Shown: in pieces, positions 17,293-25,833 of the stretch
How the letters are laid out: each line of letters starts with the position of its first letter
Position numbering within the stretch: position 1 is the stretch's first letter
NCBI RefSeq assembly: GCF_013283645.1
Contig: NZ_JABEKV010000003.1
Span: 620,001-684,000 of the forward strand
Source of the DNA: Sinorhizobium psoraleae
GTDB taxonomy: Bacteria > Pseudomonadota > Alphaproteobacteria > Rhizobiales > Rhizobiaceae
Direction of reading: 5' to 3'
DNA length: 64,000 nt
Position numbers and translations under genes: made by a program
The notes under the pieces: model-generated
Database searches by the model: none
What the model saw: only the letters and a program-made list of their open reading frames with translations
What the model was told of the DNA's origin: nothing

Positions 17293-18276
17293 TCAGTAAG
17301 CGTTGGCGAGTTCGGCAGCCGCGTTGGACGAGTCGTAGAACTTGTCCTCGTTTATGACCCAGGGATCGATCTTCTCACCCTTGGCATAGCGCAGCATCGT
17401 CTCGAAGGCCTTGGGCCCGAAGCGCGGATTGCACTCGACGACCGCAGCGATCTTCCCATCGATGACAGCCTGAACCGCTTCCTTGCCGCCGTCGATCGAC
17501 AAGACCAGCACGTCCTTGCCCGGGACCTTGCCCGCCGCTTCGATTGCCGCGATCGCACCTATCGCCATTTCGTCGTTGTGCGCATAGACGATGTCGGCAT
17601 CCGGATGTGCCTGCAGCAGGGCTTCGGCGACCTGCCTGCCCTTGTCGCGTGCGAAATCGCCCGTCTGCGAGGCAACGATCTCGAAGCCGCCTGCCGCCTT
17701 GATCGCTTCATCGAAGCCTTTCTTGCGGTCATTGGCAGGCGACGAGCCGGTCGTGCCTTCAAGCTCGATGATCTTCGACTTGCCGTTGGCATTCTTCACC
17801 AGCCACTCGGCGACGCGCTTGCCTTCCTCGATGAAATCCGAGCCGATGAAGGTGACGTAATCCTCGCCGGCCTTGGCAAGCGACGGGTCGACGCTGCGGT
17901 CGAGAAGAATGACGGGAATGCCAGCCTTCTTGGCGGCCATGACCGCCGGGATCAACGGCTTTTCTTCGCGCGGCGCCAGGAAGATCAGGTCGACGCCCTG
18001 GGCGATCATCGAGTTGACGTCGGCGACCTGCTTGGCGGCGGATCCGGCGGCATCGGTGTAGACGAGCTGATGGCCGAGCTTCTCAGCCTCGGCTTTCATG
18101 CTGTTGGTCTGGGCGATGCGCCAGGGATTGTTGGACTCCGTTTGTGCGAAGCCGACCTTGTAGGTTTCCTTCTGTGCGAGTTTGGGCAGCTCAGCGAAGG
18201 CGACCGTGCCGGCGACGGCGATTGCGCCAACCGCCGTGGCGGCAAGCATGAAGGCGCGACGTGAGATCCTGTTCAT
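17293..18276 (-). CDS. Ribose-type periplasmic sugar-binding protein (RbsB family)
   Basis: The 327-residue protein has an N-terminal export signal with a twin-arginine-like motif (SRRAFMLAATAVG) and the type I periplasmic fold of the RbsB family: KVGFAQTESNNPWR, GVDLIFLAPREEKPL, PVILLDRSVD, YAHNDEMAIGAIAAIEAAGK. It captures the ligand for the importer encoded behind it. It is the first gene of the operon, divergent from a LacI regulator, with two near-identical palindromes 78-114 bp before its start. Export through Tat instead of Sec would be unusual for this family and is only suggested. Confidence 0.93.
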   Translation of the reverse strand: MNRISRRAFMLAATAVGAIAVAGTVAFAELPKLAQKETYKVGFAQTESNNPWRIAQTNSMKAEAEKLGHQLVYTDAAGSAAKQVADVNSMIAQGVDLIFLAPREEKPLIPAVMAAKKAGIPVILLDRSVDPSLAKAGEDYVTFIGSDFIEEGKRVAEWLVKNANGKSKIIELEGTTGSSPANDRKKGFDEAIKAAGGFEIVASQTGDFARDKGRQVAEALLQAHPDADIVYAHNDEMAIGAIAAIEAAGKVPGKDVLVLSIDGGKEAVQAVIDGKIAAVVECNPRFGPKAFETMLRYAKGEKIDPWVINEDKFYDSSNAAAELANAY

Positions 18277-18353
18277 CGTGTTCTCTCCTCCCGGTTTGCC
18301 GGTACTCCTCTACCGGATGCGAGCACTTTGTGCTTCACATGGGCAAACCTTGC

Positions 18354-18390
18354 GCTAATAATATTAGCAGTCAAGGCTAAAGTTATTAGC
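18354..18390. promoter_or_regulatory. Two tandem LacI-type operators
   Basis: GCTAATAATATTAGC (18354-18368) and GCTAAAGTTATTAGC (18376-18390) are pseudo-palindromes with the same arms GCTAA and TTAGC. They are spaced 22 bp centre to centre, about two helix turns, so both would lie on one face of the DNA. They sit between the divergent binding-protein and LacI-family genes and are the obvious binding sites for that regulator, probably controlling both directions. Confidence 0.8.
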
Positions 18391-18436
18391 ACTTGCAAAA
18401 ATCAATGCGGCGCTGCAGCGCCGACAGGGGGCCGAA

Positions 18437-19537
18437 ATGGCGAAGGGCAACGGACGCAACGCGTCGCCGAAAGAAACGAGCGGCGGGCGGCCGACGATGA
18501 CGGACGTGGCGCGCATCGCTGGCGTGTCGCAATCGAGCGTGTCCCTCGTGCTCAACGAAATGTCCGGTGCCCGCATCTCGGCAGAAACGAGGACCCGCGT
18601 GCGCGAAGCCGCGCAGAAGATCGGCTACCGGCTGCCGAACACACGTCAGGACTTCGCTCGGGCACCGGCGATCGAGAAGGACACGATCGCCTTCATTGTC
18701 GACGAGATATCGACCAGCCCGCATCCGGTCGTCAGCCTCGACGGCATTCGCGACTACGCCTTCGAGCAGGGGCTGCTCGTCTCCGCCCATGCGACCCGCT
18801 CCAATCCCGACCTTGAAAGCGCGGTGCTGCGCGCCGTCTTGCGAGATCCGGCAATCGCCGGCGTCATCTACGCGACCATCTTCACTCGCCGGGTGAGCGT
18901 CCCGCGCGAGCTGGCGGATATTCCGACAGTGCTGTTGAATTGTTATGCCGAGCCGCGCCAGCATATGGCGATCGTGCCGGGAGAGGTCGCCGGCGGCTTC
19001 GCCGCAACCGCGCATCTGACCTCCCTCGGACATCGACGCATCGGCTTTATCAACGGTGAACCATGGATGGACGCGGCGATCGACCGCCTCAAAGGCTACA
19101 AGCAGGCGCTCGCCACCGCCGACATCGCCTTCGACGAGTCATTGGTGCGCGACGGCGACTGGCTGCCATTGCGCGGCTACGAGGCAGGCCTCGACCTGCT
19201 TGCGATGGATAATCCGCCAACCGCGATCTTCTGCGGCAACGACCTGATGGCGATCGGGGTGCTCGAAGCAGCCTCGGAGCGCGGGCTGCGCGTGCCGGAG
19301 GACCTGTCGGTGATGGGCTATGACGATCAGGAACTCGCGCGCTACACCCATCCGCCGCTTTCGACACTGGTGCTGCCGAACTACGAGATGGGCCAGAAGG
19401 CGGCTGAGATCCTGATCGACATGGCGATCCACGGTAAGAGGCCGCGTCCTATGACGATCAAGGTCGACGGGCCGTTGGTCCAGCGGGGAACGACCGCGAC
19501 GATCTCCGGCGTGGCTGCGCTGCGTCGGTCACGATGA
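18437..19537 (+). CDS. LacI-family transcriptional regulator
   Basis: The 366-residue protein has the LacI helix-turn-helix at about residues 21-40 ([20 protein letters not shown]), the hinge helix region, and a periplasmic-binding-like effector domain ([51 protein letters not shown]). It is divergent from the ribose-type importer and probably represses it until the imported ligand binds. The first 20 residues before the DNA-binding motif are basic and probably disordered. No gene follows in the same direction, so it is monocistronic. Confidence 0.94.
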   Translation: MAKGNGRNASPKETSGGRPTMTDVARIAGVSQSSVSLVLNEMSGARISAETRTRVREAAQKIGYRLPNTRQDFARAPAIEKDTIAFIVDEISTSPHPVVSLDGIRDYAFEQGLLVSAHATRSNPDLESAVLRAVLRDPAIAGVIYATIFTRRVSVPRELADIPTVLLNCYAEPRQHMAIVPGEVAGGFAATAHLTSLGHRRIGFINGEPWMDAAIDRLKGYKQALATADIAFDESLVRDGDWLPLRGYEAGLDLLAMDNPPTAIFCGNDLMAIGVLEAASERGLRVPEDLSVMGYDDQELARYTHPPLSTLVLPNYEMGQKAAEILIDMAIHGKRPRPMTIKVDGPLVQRGTTATISGVAALRRSR

Positions 19538-19612
19538 TGGCTGTCGGTGGCCGTTCCTCAATTGACTACAGTGAGCGCTGGTGCTTTTCCGCGCGGGCAT
19601 CCCCGCATGCCG

Positions 19613-20917
19613 TCAACCGATCAACTGGGAGCCGAGGAAGATGAGGCAGCCAGCCAGGGCGCCCACGATCGTACCGTTCATGCGGATGTACTGGAGATCG
19701 CTGCCGACGACGAGTTCCAGGCGCTCGACGAGCGTTGGGCTGTCCCAGCTTCTGACCACCTCTGCCACGAACGTGCCAATCTCGTGACGCCAGGAAACCA
19801 GATAGACGGCAAGTTCCTCCAGAAACGCATCGATATGTCTCAGCATCGCCTTGTCGTTCGCAAGGGTCCTGCCGATGAGCATGCAGATTTTCTCAACGGC
19901 TGCGCGTGCTTTTGAGTTTGGCTGCGACAGATCCTCAAGCGTCACCCGTGAGGTCTCGCGCCACACCGCCGCAACCCATGCCTGAACATCCGGATGCTCG
20001 AGGATACGATTCTTGGAAGCGTTGATTTGCTTGCGCTGCTCCGAGGAGTTGAGGAGCTCATCGATCAACCCGGCGAGTGCCTGGCGAAATTTCAGCCGGA
20101 CCTCGCTCTCCGGCTCCCGCAAATCGTTGAGGAGATCGGCACAACCGGTGATGATTGCGTCGGCAATTTTTCGGTTTATGGTCCGCGGTATCCACCAGCG
20201 ACTGCGTTGTTGAACGAGGGAATAGATCTGGTCGCGGTTCTCTTCCAACCATCGGGCGGCAACACCAAGGGTGCGCTCGAACAGGACATCCGCCTCGCCG
20301 CTTTCGGTAATCATGTGAATCGCGCGTCCTATCACCGGCGCGATGTCGGCTTGCCGAATTTGCTTGCCCAGGGTTCGGCGGACGAACTCGCGCAGATCGT
20401 GGCTGTCCAGTGAGCGAACGAGATAGGGCATCGCGGCGACGACAGCATTGGCGATGACCGGTGCAGTCGCCGGGGCCGAGAGCCAGGTCGCGAAACGCTG
20501 CGCGGCGTGAGCGTTGCGCAACTTCTTTATCAGCACCTCCTGGGTAAAGAAGTGACGTTCGATGAAACGGCCCAGGGTCTGTCCGATGCGATCCTTGCTC
20601 TTAGGCACAATAGCCGTGTGCGGAATGGGGAGGCCCAGCGGGTGCCGAAAGAGCGCGGTCACTGCGAACCAATCGGCAAGACCGCCCACGATTCCGGCCT
20701 CGCTCGTCGCCCGCAGCAGTCCGATCGAGAAGCCGGGATCGGCGATGAAGTGTGTTCCAATGAAGACGGCGCCCATGCCGATGAGAAGGGATGTCGCCAG
20801 GGCGCGATTGCGTTTCAGCCGACGTCGCAGGGCATCTTCGGCACGGAGCGGCGGAATAGTGCCGGGAGAGGAGGATGGGGTTGGGGTGTCAAGTGATCGA
20901 ATACGATCAGGGGCCAT
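19613..20917 (-). CDS. DUF445-family membrane protein
   Basis: The 434-residue protein matches the DUF445 (YjiN-like) family. A hydrophobic segment (ALATSLLIGMGAVFIGTHF, about 39-57) is followed by the conserved EAGIVGGLADWFAVTALFRHPLGLPIPHTAIVP, a long helical cytoplasmic region, and a C-terminal hydrophobic helix (NGTIVGALAGCLIFLGSQLIG). The function of the family is unknown; it is a plausible inner-membrane organising protein. It is convergent with the LacI gene and separated from the nuo locus by 618 bp, so it is probably transcribed alone. Confidence 0.88.
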   Translation of the reverse strand: MAPDRIRSLDTPTPSSSPGTIPPLRAEDALRRRLKRNRALATSLLIGMGAVFIGTHFIADPGFSIGLLRATSEAGIVGGLADWFAVTALFRHPLGLPIPHTAIVPKSKDRIGQTLGRFIERHFFTQEVLIKKLRNAHAAQRFATWLSAPATAPVIANAVVAAMPYLVRSLDSHDLREFVRRTLGKQIRQADIAPVIGRAIHMITESGEADVLFERTLGVAARWLEENRDQIYSLVQQRSRWWIPRTINRKIADAIITGCADLLNDLREPESEVRLKFRQALAGLIDELLNSSEQRKQINASKNRILEHPDVQAWVAAVWRETSRVTLEDLSQPNSKARAAVEKICMLIGRTLANDKAMLRHIDAFLEELAVYLVSWRHEIGTFVAEVVRSWDSPTLVERLELVVGSDLQYIRMNGTIVGALAGCLIFLGSQLIG

Positions 20918-21535
20918 GGCTCAACCTCTTTTGCATCGACGCGTCTTTTGGGTCGTCGCGGGGAAAATCTTTCAACGCTCGACAACCGCCCAATCAACAA
21001 GCATGGCAAGAGCTGCTATGATGCATGTTGTTCGGGCGGGCGCTGCCGCCCGGCCAAGCGTGAGTATCCGACGATACTCCGATCCGTCCGTCTTGGTCAC
21101 CCTACAGCGCCGCGCGTCCTTTCAGACGCGCAAAGGTCGCTCCTGCGGAGCCCTATGCTGGCTTCGACTCTGGCCGGGATCGGTGTCCTGCAACTCCTGA
21201 GGACGCGTTCTTGGATCCGCCTCGGCTTTGGTCTTCTATGCGTTGGTGATCCAGTATCTGGCCAATGCGGCCGACACCGACCGCCCACACCAACTAATAC
21301 TGTTCGAGTCGATCAGGCATGACAGGCGAGTTCGGCGCGCTTCATGCCTGATCGTCGCCGAGGAACGCAGCGACGCCGCGGCAACGTCGGTGTCGCTGAT
21401 CAGGCGGACCGTCGATACCGCCGATGAATAATCTTGTGGAACATCCGATACTAGGGCACAATTTGTGGGTGCGGCGCTATCCAAGATCCGGCCGTCTCGC
21501 GCCGGGCGACAGTTCGCGTCGGAGGGTCGGCGTCG
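20918..21535. other. 618-bp region upstream of the complex I locus
   Basis: No recognised gene is visible. It contains a GGGCGG...CCGCCC hairpin near 21034-21051, a family A repeat at 21102-21147, and a short open frame after it (about 21205-21431, one hydrophobic stretch reading LVFYALVIQYLANAADTD) that resembles nothing I know and may be a gene remnant. The promoter for nuoJ must lie here. I found no convincing -35/-10 pair and no FixK/FNR-like TTGAT-N4-ATCAA box. GGAGG at 21521-21525 serves nuoJ. Confidence 0.5.
21102..21147. repeat. Interspersed palindromic repeat (family A, minus orientation)
   Basis: CTACAGCGCCGCGCGTC, CTTTCA, GACGCGCAAAGGTCGCT form hairpin 2 of family A with a perfect GCGCGTC/GACGCGC stem. 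It lies alone in the 618-bp gap between the DUF445 gene and nuoJ. Confidence 0.8.
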
Positions 21536-22036
21536 ATGGACCAGGGGTTCTTTCTTCTGTTCGCTGCGGTGTCCGTGATCACGGCACTGACTGTGGTTCT
21601 CGCGCGCAATCCGGTCCACAGCGCGTTGGCACTGATGACCTGTTTCCTGCAAATCTCGGCGCTCTTCGTCCTGCTCGGGGCGCCGTTGCTCGCCGTCATC
21701 CAGATTTTCGTCTATGTCGGCGCGATCATGGTCCTGTTCCTGTTCGTGATCATGATGATCGACGTGCGCGAAGCGGTGCTGCAGAGGTTTTTGCCGGGCG
21801 GAAACCTGCCGGCTCTAGTGCTGCTCGTCCTGCTCGGGATAGAAATGCTCGTGCTGGTGCTCTGGAGCGACCGCTTTTCGGCCACCGAGCCCGTTGCCGC
21901 GCGGGGCGGCGATCAGATCAGAGAACTCAGCACGACACTCTTCGCCGACTATCTCCTGCCGTTTGAAGTCGCCTCCATCATCCTTCTGGCGGCGCTCGTC
22001 GGCGCCATCATGCTGGCGCGGAAGGAGTCGGGGTGA
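21536..22036 (+). CDS. nuoJ: NADH-quinone oxidoreductase subunit J
   Basis: The 166-residue membrane protein has about five hydrophobic helices and the NuoJ hallmarks [14 protein letters not shown] and [21 protein letters not shown], the latter holding the pi-bulge helix that gates proton transfer in complex I. It is the first gene of this second nuo locus. GGAGG lies 10 nt before the ATG. Its stop overlaps the start of nuoK. Confidence 0.95.
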   Translation: MDQGFFLLFAAVSVITALTVVLARNPVHSALALMTCFLQISALFVLLGAPLLAVIQIFVYVGAIMVLFLFVIMMIDVREAVLQRFLPGGNLPALVLLVLLGIEMLVLVLWSDRFSATEPVAARGGDQIRELSTTLFADYLLPFEVASIILLAALVGAIMLARKESG

Positions 22037-22338
22037 TGGTTCCGCTCTGGTGGTATGTTTTGCTCGGAGTGGTCCTGTTCGTGATCGGAGCGGCCGGCGT
22101 GCTGGTCAGGCGTAATATCCTGATCGTGCTGATGTCGCTGGAGCTGCTGCTCAACTCGGTCAATATCAATTTCATCGCTTTCGGGCGCTACTACGCCGAT
22201 TTCCGTGGGCAGATATTTGCGATCTTCGTCATCGCAACCACTGCAGCGGAGGTTGCCGTCGCCCTCGGCATCCTGGTCGCCCTCGTGAGGAACAAATCCA
22301 CCCTCAAGGTCGACGACGTGACCGTGATGAAAGGATAG
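22036..22338 (+). CDS. nuoK: NADH-quinone oxidoreductase subunit K
   Basis: The 100-residue protein has three membrane helices and the conserved buried glutamates of NuoK/MrpC ([15 protein letters not shown] and [16 protein letters not shown]). It links the hydrophilic arm to the antiporter-like subunits of complex I. The start is either GTG at 22033 or ATG at 22036; the ATG overlaps the nuoJ stop (TGATG). The following gene begins 4 bp after its stop. Confidence 0.96.
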   Translation: MVPLWWYVLLGVVLFVIGAAGVLVRRNILIVLMSLELLLNSVNINFIAFGRYYADFRGQIFAIFVIATTAAEVAVALGILVALVRNKSTLKVDDVTVMKG

Positions 22339-22342
22339 CGGC

Positions 22343-23806
22343 TTGGACCCGGTGATATCAATCCGGCCGCTGGCTGCCGTCACCGTCGCAGGTCTGGCGG
22401 CCCTTGCAGTTCTCCTTTTGAACAAGCGCGAAAAACTCCGGGATCTGGTCTCGCCACTGGCCGCGATCGTCATGTTCGCAATTGTCGCCTCGATGGCGCC
22501 GACGGTGCTCGCAGGCGGAACGGTCGATTTGCGCCTGTTCGAGATTCTGCCGGGGATCGACTTCGCCTTCCGGGTCGATGCGCTCGGCATGGTGTTTGCC
22601 ACCGTCTCGTCGCTGCTGTGGATCGTGGCGGCGATCTATTCGATCGGCTACATGCGGCACCTGAACGAGCACGCGCAGACCCGATTTTTCGCCTGTTTCG
22701 CCACGAGCCTCGCGGCGGCCGTCGGCGGCGCTTTCTCCGCCAATCTGTTCACGCTGGTGATCTTCTACGAGGTCTTAAGCCTCGTGACCTACCCGCTCGT
22801 CTACCATCACGAGGACGAAGAGGGGTGGAAGGGCAGCCGCAAATACCTCGTCTACCTGATGGGCGCATCGAAAAGCGCGCTGCTTGCCGCGCTGGCGCTG
22901 ACTTACCATGTCGCGGGTTCACTCGACTTCGTGGCGGGGGGGCTGCTGGCGGGGGCCGATGCGTCGGGCCCGCTGCTGACGGTCGTCTATTTCTGCTATC
23001 TGTTCGGTTTCGCCAAGGCCGCTGTGATGCCGATGCACGCCTGGCTGCCTGCCGCGATGGTGGCGCCGACACCGGTTAGCGCGCTCCTGCATGCGGTCGC
23101 CGTGGTCAAGATGGGCGTGTTCTGCGTGCTGCGGGTGGTGTTCCATGTCTTCGGCGTGGGGCTCGTTGGCGGGTTGGGACTGGGCATCGCCACGGCCTAT
23201 CTGGTCTCGTTCACCATCCTGATGGCGTCCGTCTACGCGCTGACGCGGGACGACCTGAAGGCGCGGCTCGCCTATTCGACGGTGAGCCAGCTCTCCTACG
23301 TGGTGCTGGGCGCGGTGCTCCTCTCGCCCGTCGCGATGGTCGGCGGAATCATCCACATCGCGGCGCACGCGTTTTCCAAGATCACTCTCTTTTTTTGCGC
23401 CGGGTCGATCTATTGCGCGTCCGGCAAGCGAAACATCAGCGACATGGCCGGTATCGGCCGGAGGCTGCCCTGGACCATGGGGGCGTTCTTCGTCGCCTCG
23501 CTCAGCATGATAGGCGTGCCGCCGACCGCAGGCTTCGTCAGTAAGTGGTATCTGACGCTGGGCTCGGTCGAGGCGGGGGAGGTGGCGTTCCTGATCGTGC
23601 TGCTGGCGAGTTCGGTCCTGAACGCCGCCTATTTCCTACCGGTCAGCTACGTCGCCTTTTTCGGGGCGGAGGCGCCGGAGAGCCCGGCGACGGTCCGCGA
23701 AATTCCGTTGGTGACGGTCCCTCTGGTTGCGACGGCCGTCCTGTCGGTGTTGATGGGCATCTTCCCCGGCTATTTCCTTGCTTTGGCGGAAGGAGTGGTC
23801 GGATGA
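22343..23806 (+). CDS. Mrp/NuoN-like antiporter subunit in the place of nuoL (pump 1)
   Basis: The 487-residue protein has about 14 membrane helices and the antiporter core: a Glu in LVIFYEVLSLVTYPLV, a Lys-bearing FGFAKAAVMPMHAWLPAAMVAPTPVSALLHAVAVVKMGVF, and IAAHAFSKITLFFCAG. It is closer to Mrp subunit D-like proton transporters than to standard NuoL, NuoM or NuoN. It starts with TTG (22343), AAGGA 7 nt upstream; no ATG gives a full first helix. It overlaps the following 84-residue gene by ATGA. Position and coupling indicate it is built into the complex I arm, where it would be an extra proton-translocating module. Confidence 0.85.
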   Translation: MDPVISIRPLAAVTVAGLAALAVLLLNKREKLRDLVSPLAAIVMFAIVASMAPTVLAGGTVDLRLFEILPGIDFAFRVDALGMVFATVSSLLWIVAAIYSIGYMRHLNEHAQTRFFACFATSLAAAVGGAFSANLFTLVIFYEVLSLVTYPLVYHHEDEEGWKGSRKYLVYLMGASKSALLAALALTYHVAGSLDFVAGGLLAGADASGPLLTVVYFCYLFGFAKAAVMPMHAWLPAAMVAPTPVSALLHAVAVVKMGVFCVLRVVFHVFGVGLVGGLGLGIATAYLVSFTILMASVYALTRDDLKARLAYSTVSQLSYVVLGAVLLSPVAMVGGIIHIAAHAFSKITLFFCAGSIYCASGKRNISDMAGIGRRLPWTMGAFFVASLSMIGVPPTAGFVSKWYLTLGSVEAGEVAFLIVLLASSVLNAAYFLPVSYVAFFGAEAPESPATVREIPLVTVPLVATAVLSVLMGIFPGYFLALAEGVVG

Positions 23807-24057
23807 TCGAGCGCATCGTCGGTTTCTTTGGCGACGAGACCCATGCGACACGGCGGCGCCGGCTGTTCTATCTGGTGCTCGTCCTGATCGTCGTCGCCGA
23901 CTTTCTCGTCCCCCGCGAACATGCGGAATACCTGTGGGAGGGCCTGCCTGGCTGGTCGGCCGTCTACGGCTTCGGCTCCTGCGTGCTGCTGATTTTCGTT
24001 TCCAAGTTCCTCGGCCATCAGGGCGGCCTCATGCGGCGCGAGGACTATTATGATTGA
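23803..24057 (+). CDS. Small two-helix membrane protein between antiporter subunits
   Basis: This 84-residue protein has a basic N-terminal loop (HATRRRR), a membrane helix at 21-36 (LFYLVLVLIVVADFLV), a short exposed loop (PREHAEYLWEGLPGW), a second helix at 52-70 and a charged tail ending RREDYYD. It overlaps the upstream antiporter gene by ATGA and the downstream one by 8 bp, so the three are translationally coupled. I do not recognise a named family. From memory, similar small proteins ending in DYYD accompany Mrp-like antiporter pairs in other proteobacteria. It is probably a structural subunit linking the two flanking pumps. Confidence 0.75.
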   Translation: MIERIVGFFGDETHATRRRRLFYLVLVLIVVADFLVPREHAEYLWEGLPGWSAVYGFGSCVLLIFVSKFLGHQGGLMRREDYYD

Positions 24058-25825
24058 CTTTGTCCATCCCGCCCTGCTGTTCATTCTTGGCGCCGTGCCG
24101 ATCCCCTTCCTGAAGGGGACGCTCCGCAAGGCCTATCTGGTGCTGATCCCGGTGCTAGCTATCCTTGCAGTGCTCACTGTCCAGCCCGGCAGCTATGGCG
24201 CGGCGCAGTTCATCGGGCAGGAAATCCTCGTTGCGAAGATCGACAGGCTGACGATCGTCTTTGCCACCGTTTTCACCATCATGGCGCTGATCGGCATGGT
24301 CTATGCGCTGCACCTGACGCGCCCCGGCCAGCACGTGGCGGCGTTCGTCTATGTCGGCAGTGCGCTCGGCGTGGTGTTTGCCGGCGACTACCTGACCCTT
24401 TACCTGTTCTGGGAGGGCATGGCGTTTGCCTCTGCCTATCTGGTTTTCGCCCAGGGAGGCGAGCGCGCGACCCGCGCCGCGTTCCGCTACCTCATGGTCC
24501 ATATCACCGGCGGAGTCGCCCTGCTGGGCGGCATCGTTCTCCACGGGCTCGCCACCGGCTCGCTACTCTTCGGTCCAATAGAAGGAGGCCCAATCGGGGG
24601 AGGAATGGGCGCTGGCGCCTATCTGATTCTTGCCGGGTTCCTGCTCAATGCAGCCGTGCCGCCGCTCAACGCCTGGCTCACCGACGCCTATCCGGAGGCG
24701 ACCGTCACCGGGGCGGTGTTCATGAGCGCCTTCACCACCAAGACCGCCGTCTATGTGCTGGCGCGAGCGTTTCCCGGCACCGAACTGCTGGTCTGGCTCG
24801 GCACCGCGATGGCGCTATACGGCGTCGTCTACGCGGTGCTCGAAAACGACAGCCGGCGGCTTCTCGCCTATCACATCGTCAGCCAGGTGGGCTACATGGT
24901 GGCGGGCGTCGGCATCGGGACCGAAATGGCGGTGAACGGTGCCACCAGTCATGCTTTCGCGCATATCCTCTACAAGGGGCTCCTGTTCATGGGGGCCGGC
25001 GCGGTGATCCACGTCACCGGGCGGCGCAAGCTCACCGAGCTCGGCGGGCTCTACAGAAGCATGCCGCTGACGGTGGCGCTGTACATGGTCGGCGCCTTTG
25101 CCATCTCGGCATTTCCGTTCTTCTCGGGCTTCGTCACCAAGTCGATGGTGGTGGCCGCTGCCGGGCAGGATCACCGCGCGCTGGTGTTGCTGGCGTTGAC
25201 GATGGCGTCGTCCGGGACGTTCCTGCACACGGGGCTCAAGCTCCCATACTACATGTTCTTCGGCACGGACCGGAAGCTGGAGGCGCGGGAGCCGCCCGGC
25301 AACATGCTGGTTGCGATGGGCATGGCGGCGGCGCTCTGTATTGCAATCGGGGTTTTCCCTCAGCCGCTTTACGCGCTTCTTCCCTACCCGGTCGACTTCG
25401 AACCCTATACCGGCGTTCATATCACCGAGAGCCTCGGCGTGCTGATGTTCACCGCACTGGGTTTCGTGCTGTTCCTCAGGGCGCTCGATCCGGAGAACAC
25501 GATCAGCATCGATACCGACTGGTTCTACCGCAAGGGCGCGCGAACCTTCATGTGGCTCGCCGAAAAACCGCTGGCCCGCTACGAGAAGGCGGTCAGCAAC
25601 GTGTCCGAGACCGCGGCGCTGCCCTTCCTGCATGGGACCGCGCGGGCGGGGCTGCGGGTCGATCTCAACGCCGTGGATGCCGTGGTGAATGGCGTCGCCC
25701 GCGCGATCCTCAATGGCGGCGGGACGTTGCGGCGCCTCCAGACCGGCGTCGTGACCCATTACGCGCTGGCGATGATCGCCGGTGTGATCGCGGCTACGGC
25801 CATATTCGCCGTTGCGTGGCAATAG
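24050..25825 (+). CDS. Mrp-like antiporter subunit with NuoL-like C-terminal lateral helix (pump 2)
   Basis: The 591-residue protein has about 14 membrane helices with antiporter residues (LTLYLFWEGMAFASAY, AVPPLNAWLTDAYPEATVTGAVFMSAFTTKTAVYVL, HIVSQVGYM, FAHILYKGLLF). After about residue 480 it carries an extra ~110 residues (from DPENTISIDTDWFYRKG onward): a long amphipathic region and a final membrane helix at about 573-590. This tail resembles the lateral helix by which NuoL clamps the complex I arm, so this protein probably takes the distal position of NuoL, although its core is Mrp-D-like. It follows the 84-residue gene with 8 bp overlap and precedes nuoM by 8 bp. Confidence 0.82.
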   Translation: MIDFVHPALLFILGAVPIPFLKGTLRKAYLVLIPVLAILAVLTVQPGSYGAAQFIGQEILVAKIDRLTIVFATVFTIMALIGMVYALHLTRPGQHVAAFVYVGSALGVVFAGDYLTLYLFWEGMAFASAYLVFAQGGERATRAAFRYLMVHITGGVALLGGIVLHGLATGSLLFGPIEGGPIGGGMGAGAYLILAGFLLNAAVPPLNAWLTDAYPEATVTGAVFMSAFTTKTAVYVLARAFPGTELLVWLGTAMALYGVVYAVLENDSRRLLAYHIVSQVGYMVAGVGIGTEMAVNGATSHAFAHILYKGLLFMGAGAVIHVTGRRKLTELGGLYRSMPLTVALYMVGAFAISAFPFFSGFVTKSMVVAAAGQDHRALVLLALTMASSGTFLHTGLKLPYYMFFGTDRKLEAREPPGNMLVAMGMAAALCIAIGVFPQPLYALLPYPVDFEPYTGVHITESLGVLMFTALGFVLFLRALDPENTISIDTDWFYRKGARTFMWLAEKPLARYEKAVSNVSETAALPFLHGTARAGLRVDLNAVDAVVNGVARAILNGGGTLRRLQTGVVTHYALAMIAGVIAATAIFAVAWQ

Positions 25826-25833
25826 GGGGTGCG

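Noticed and set aside
21400..21535. FixK/FNR box or clear sigma-70 promoter before nuoJ
   Set aside because: No TTGAT-N4-ATCAA-like sequence and no -35/-10 pair with acceptable spacing could be found by eye.
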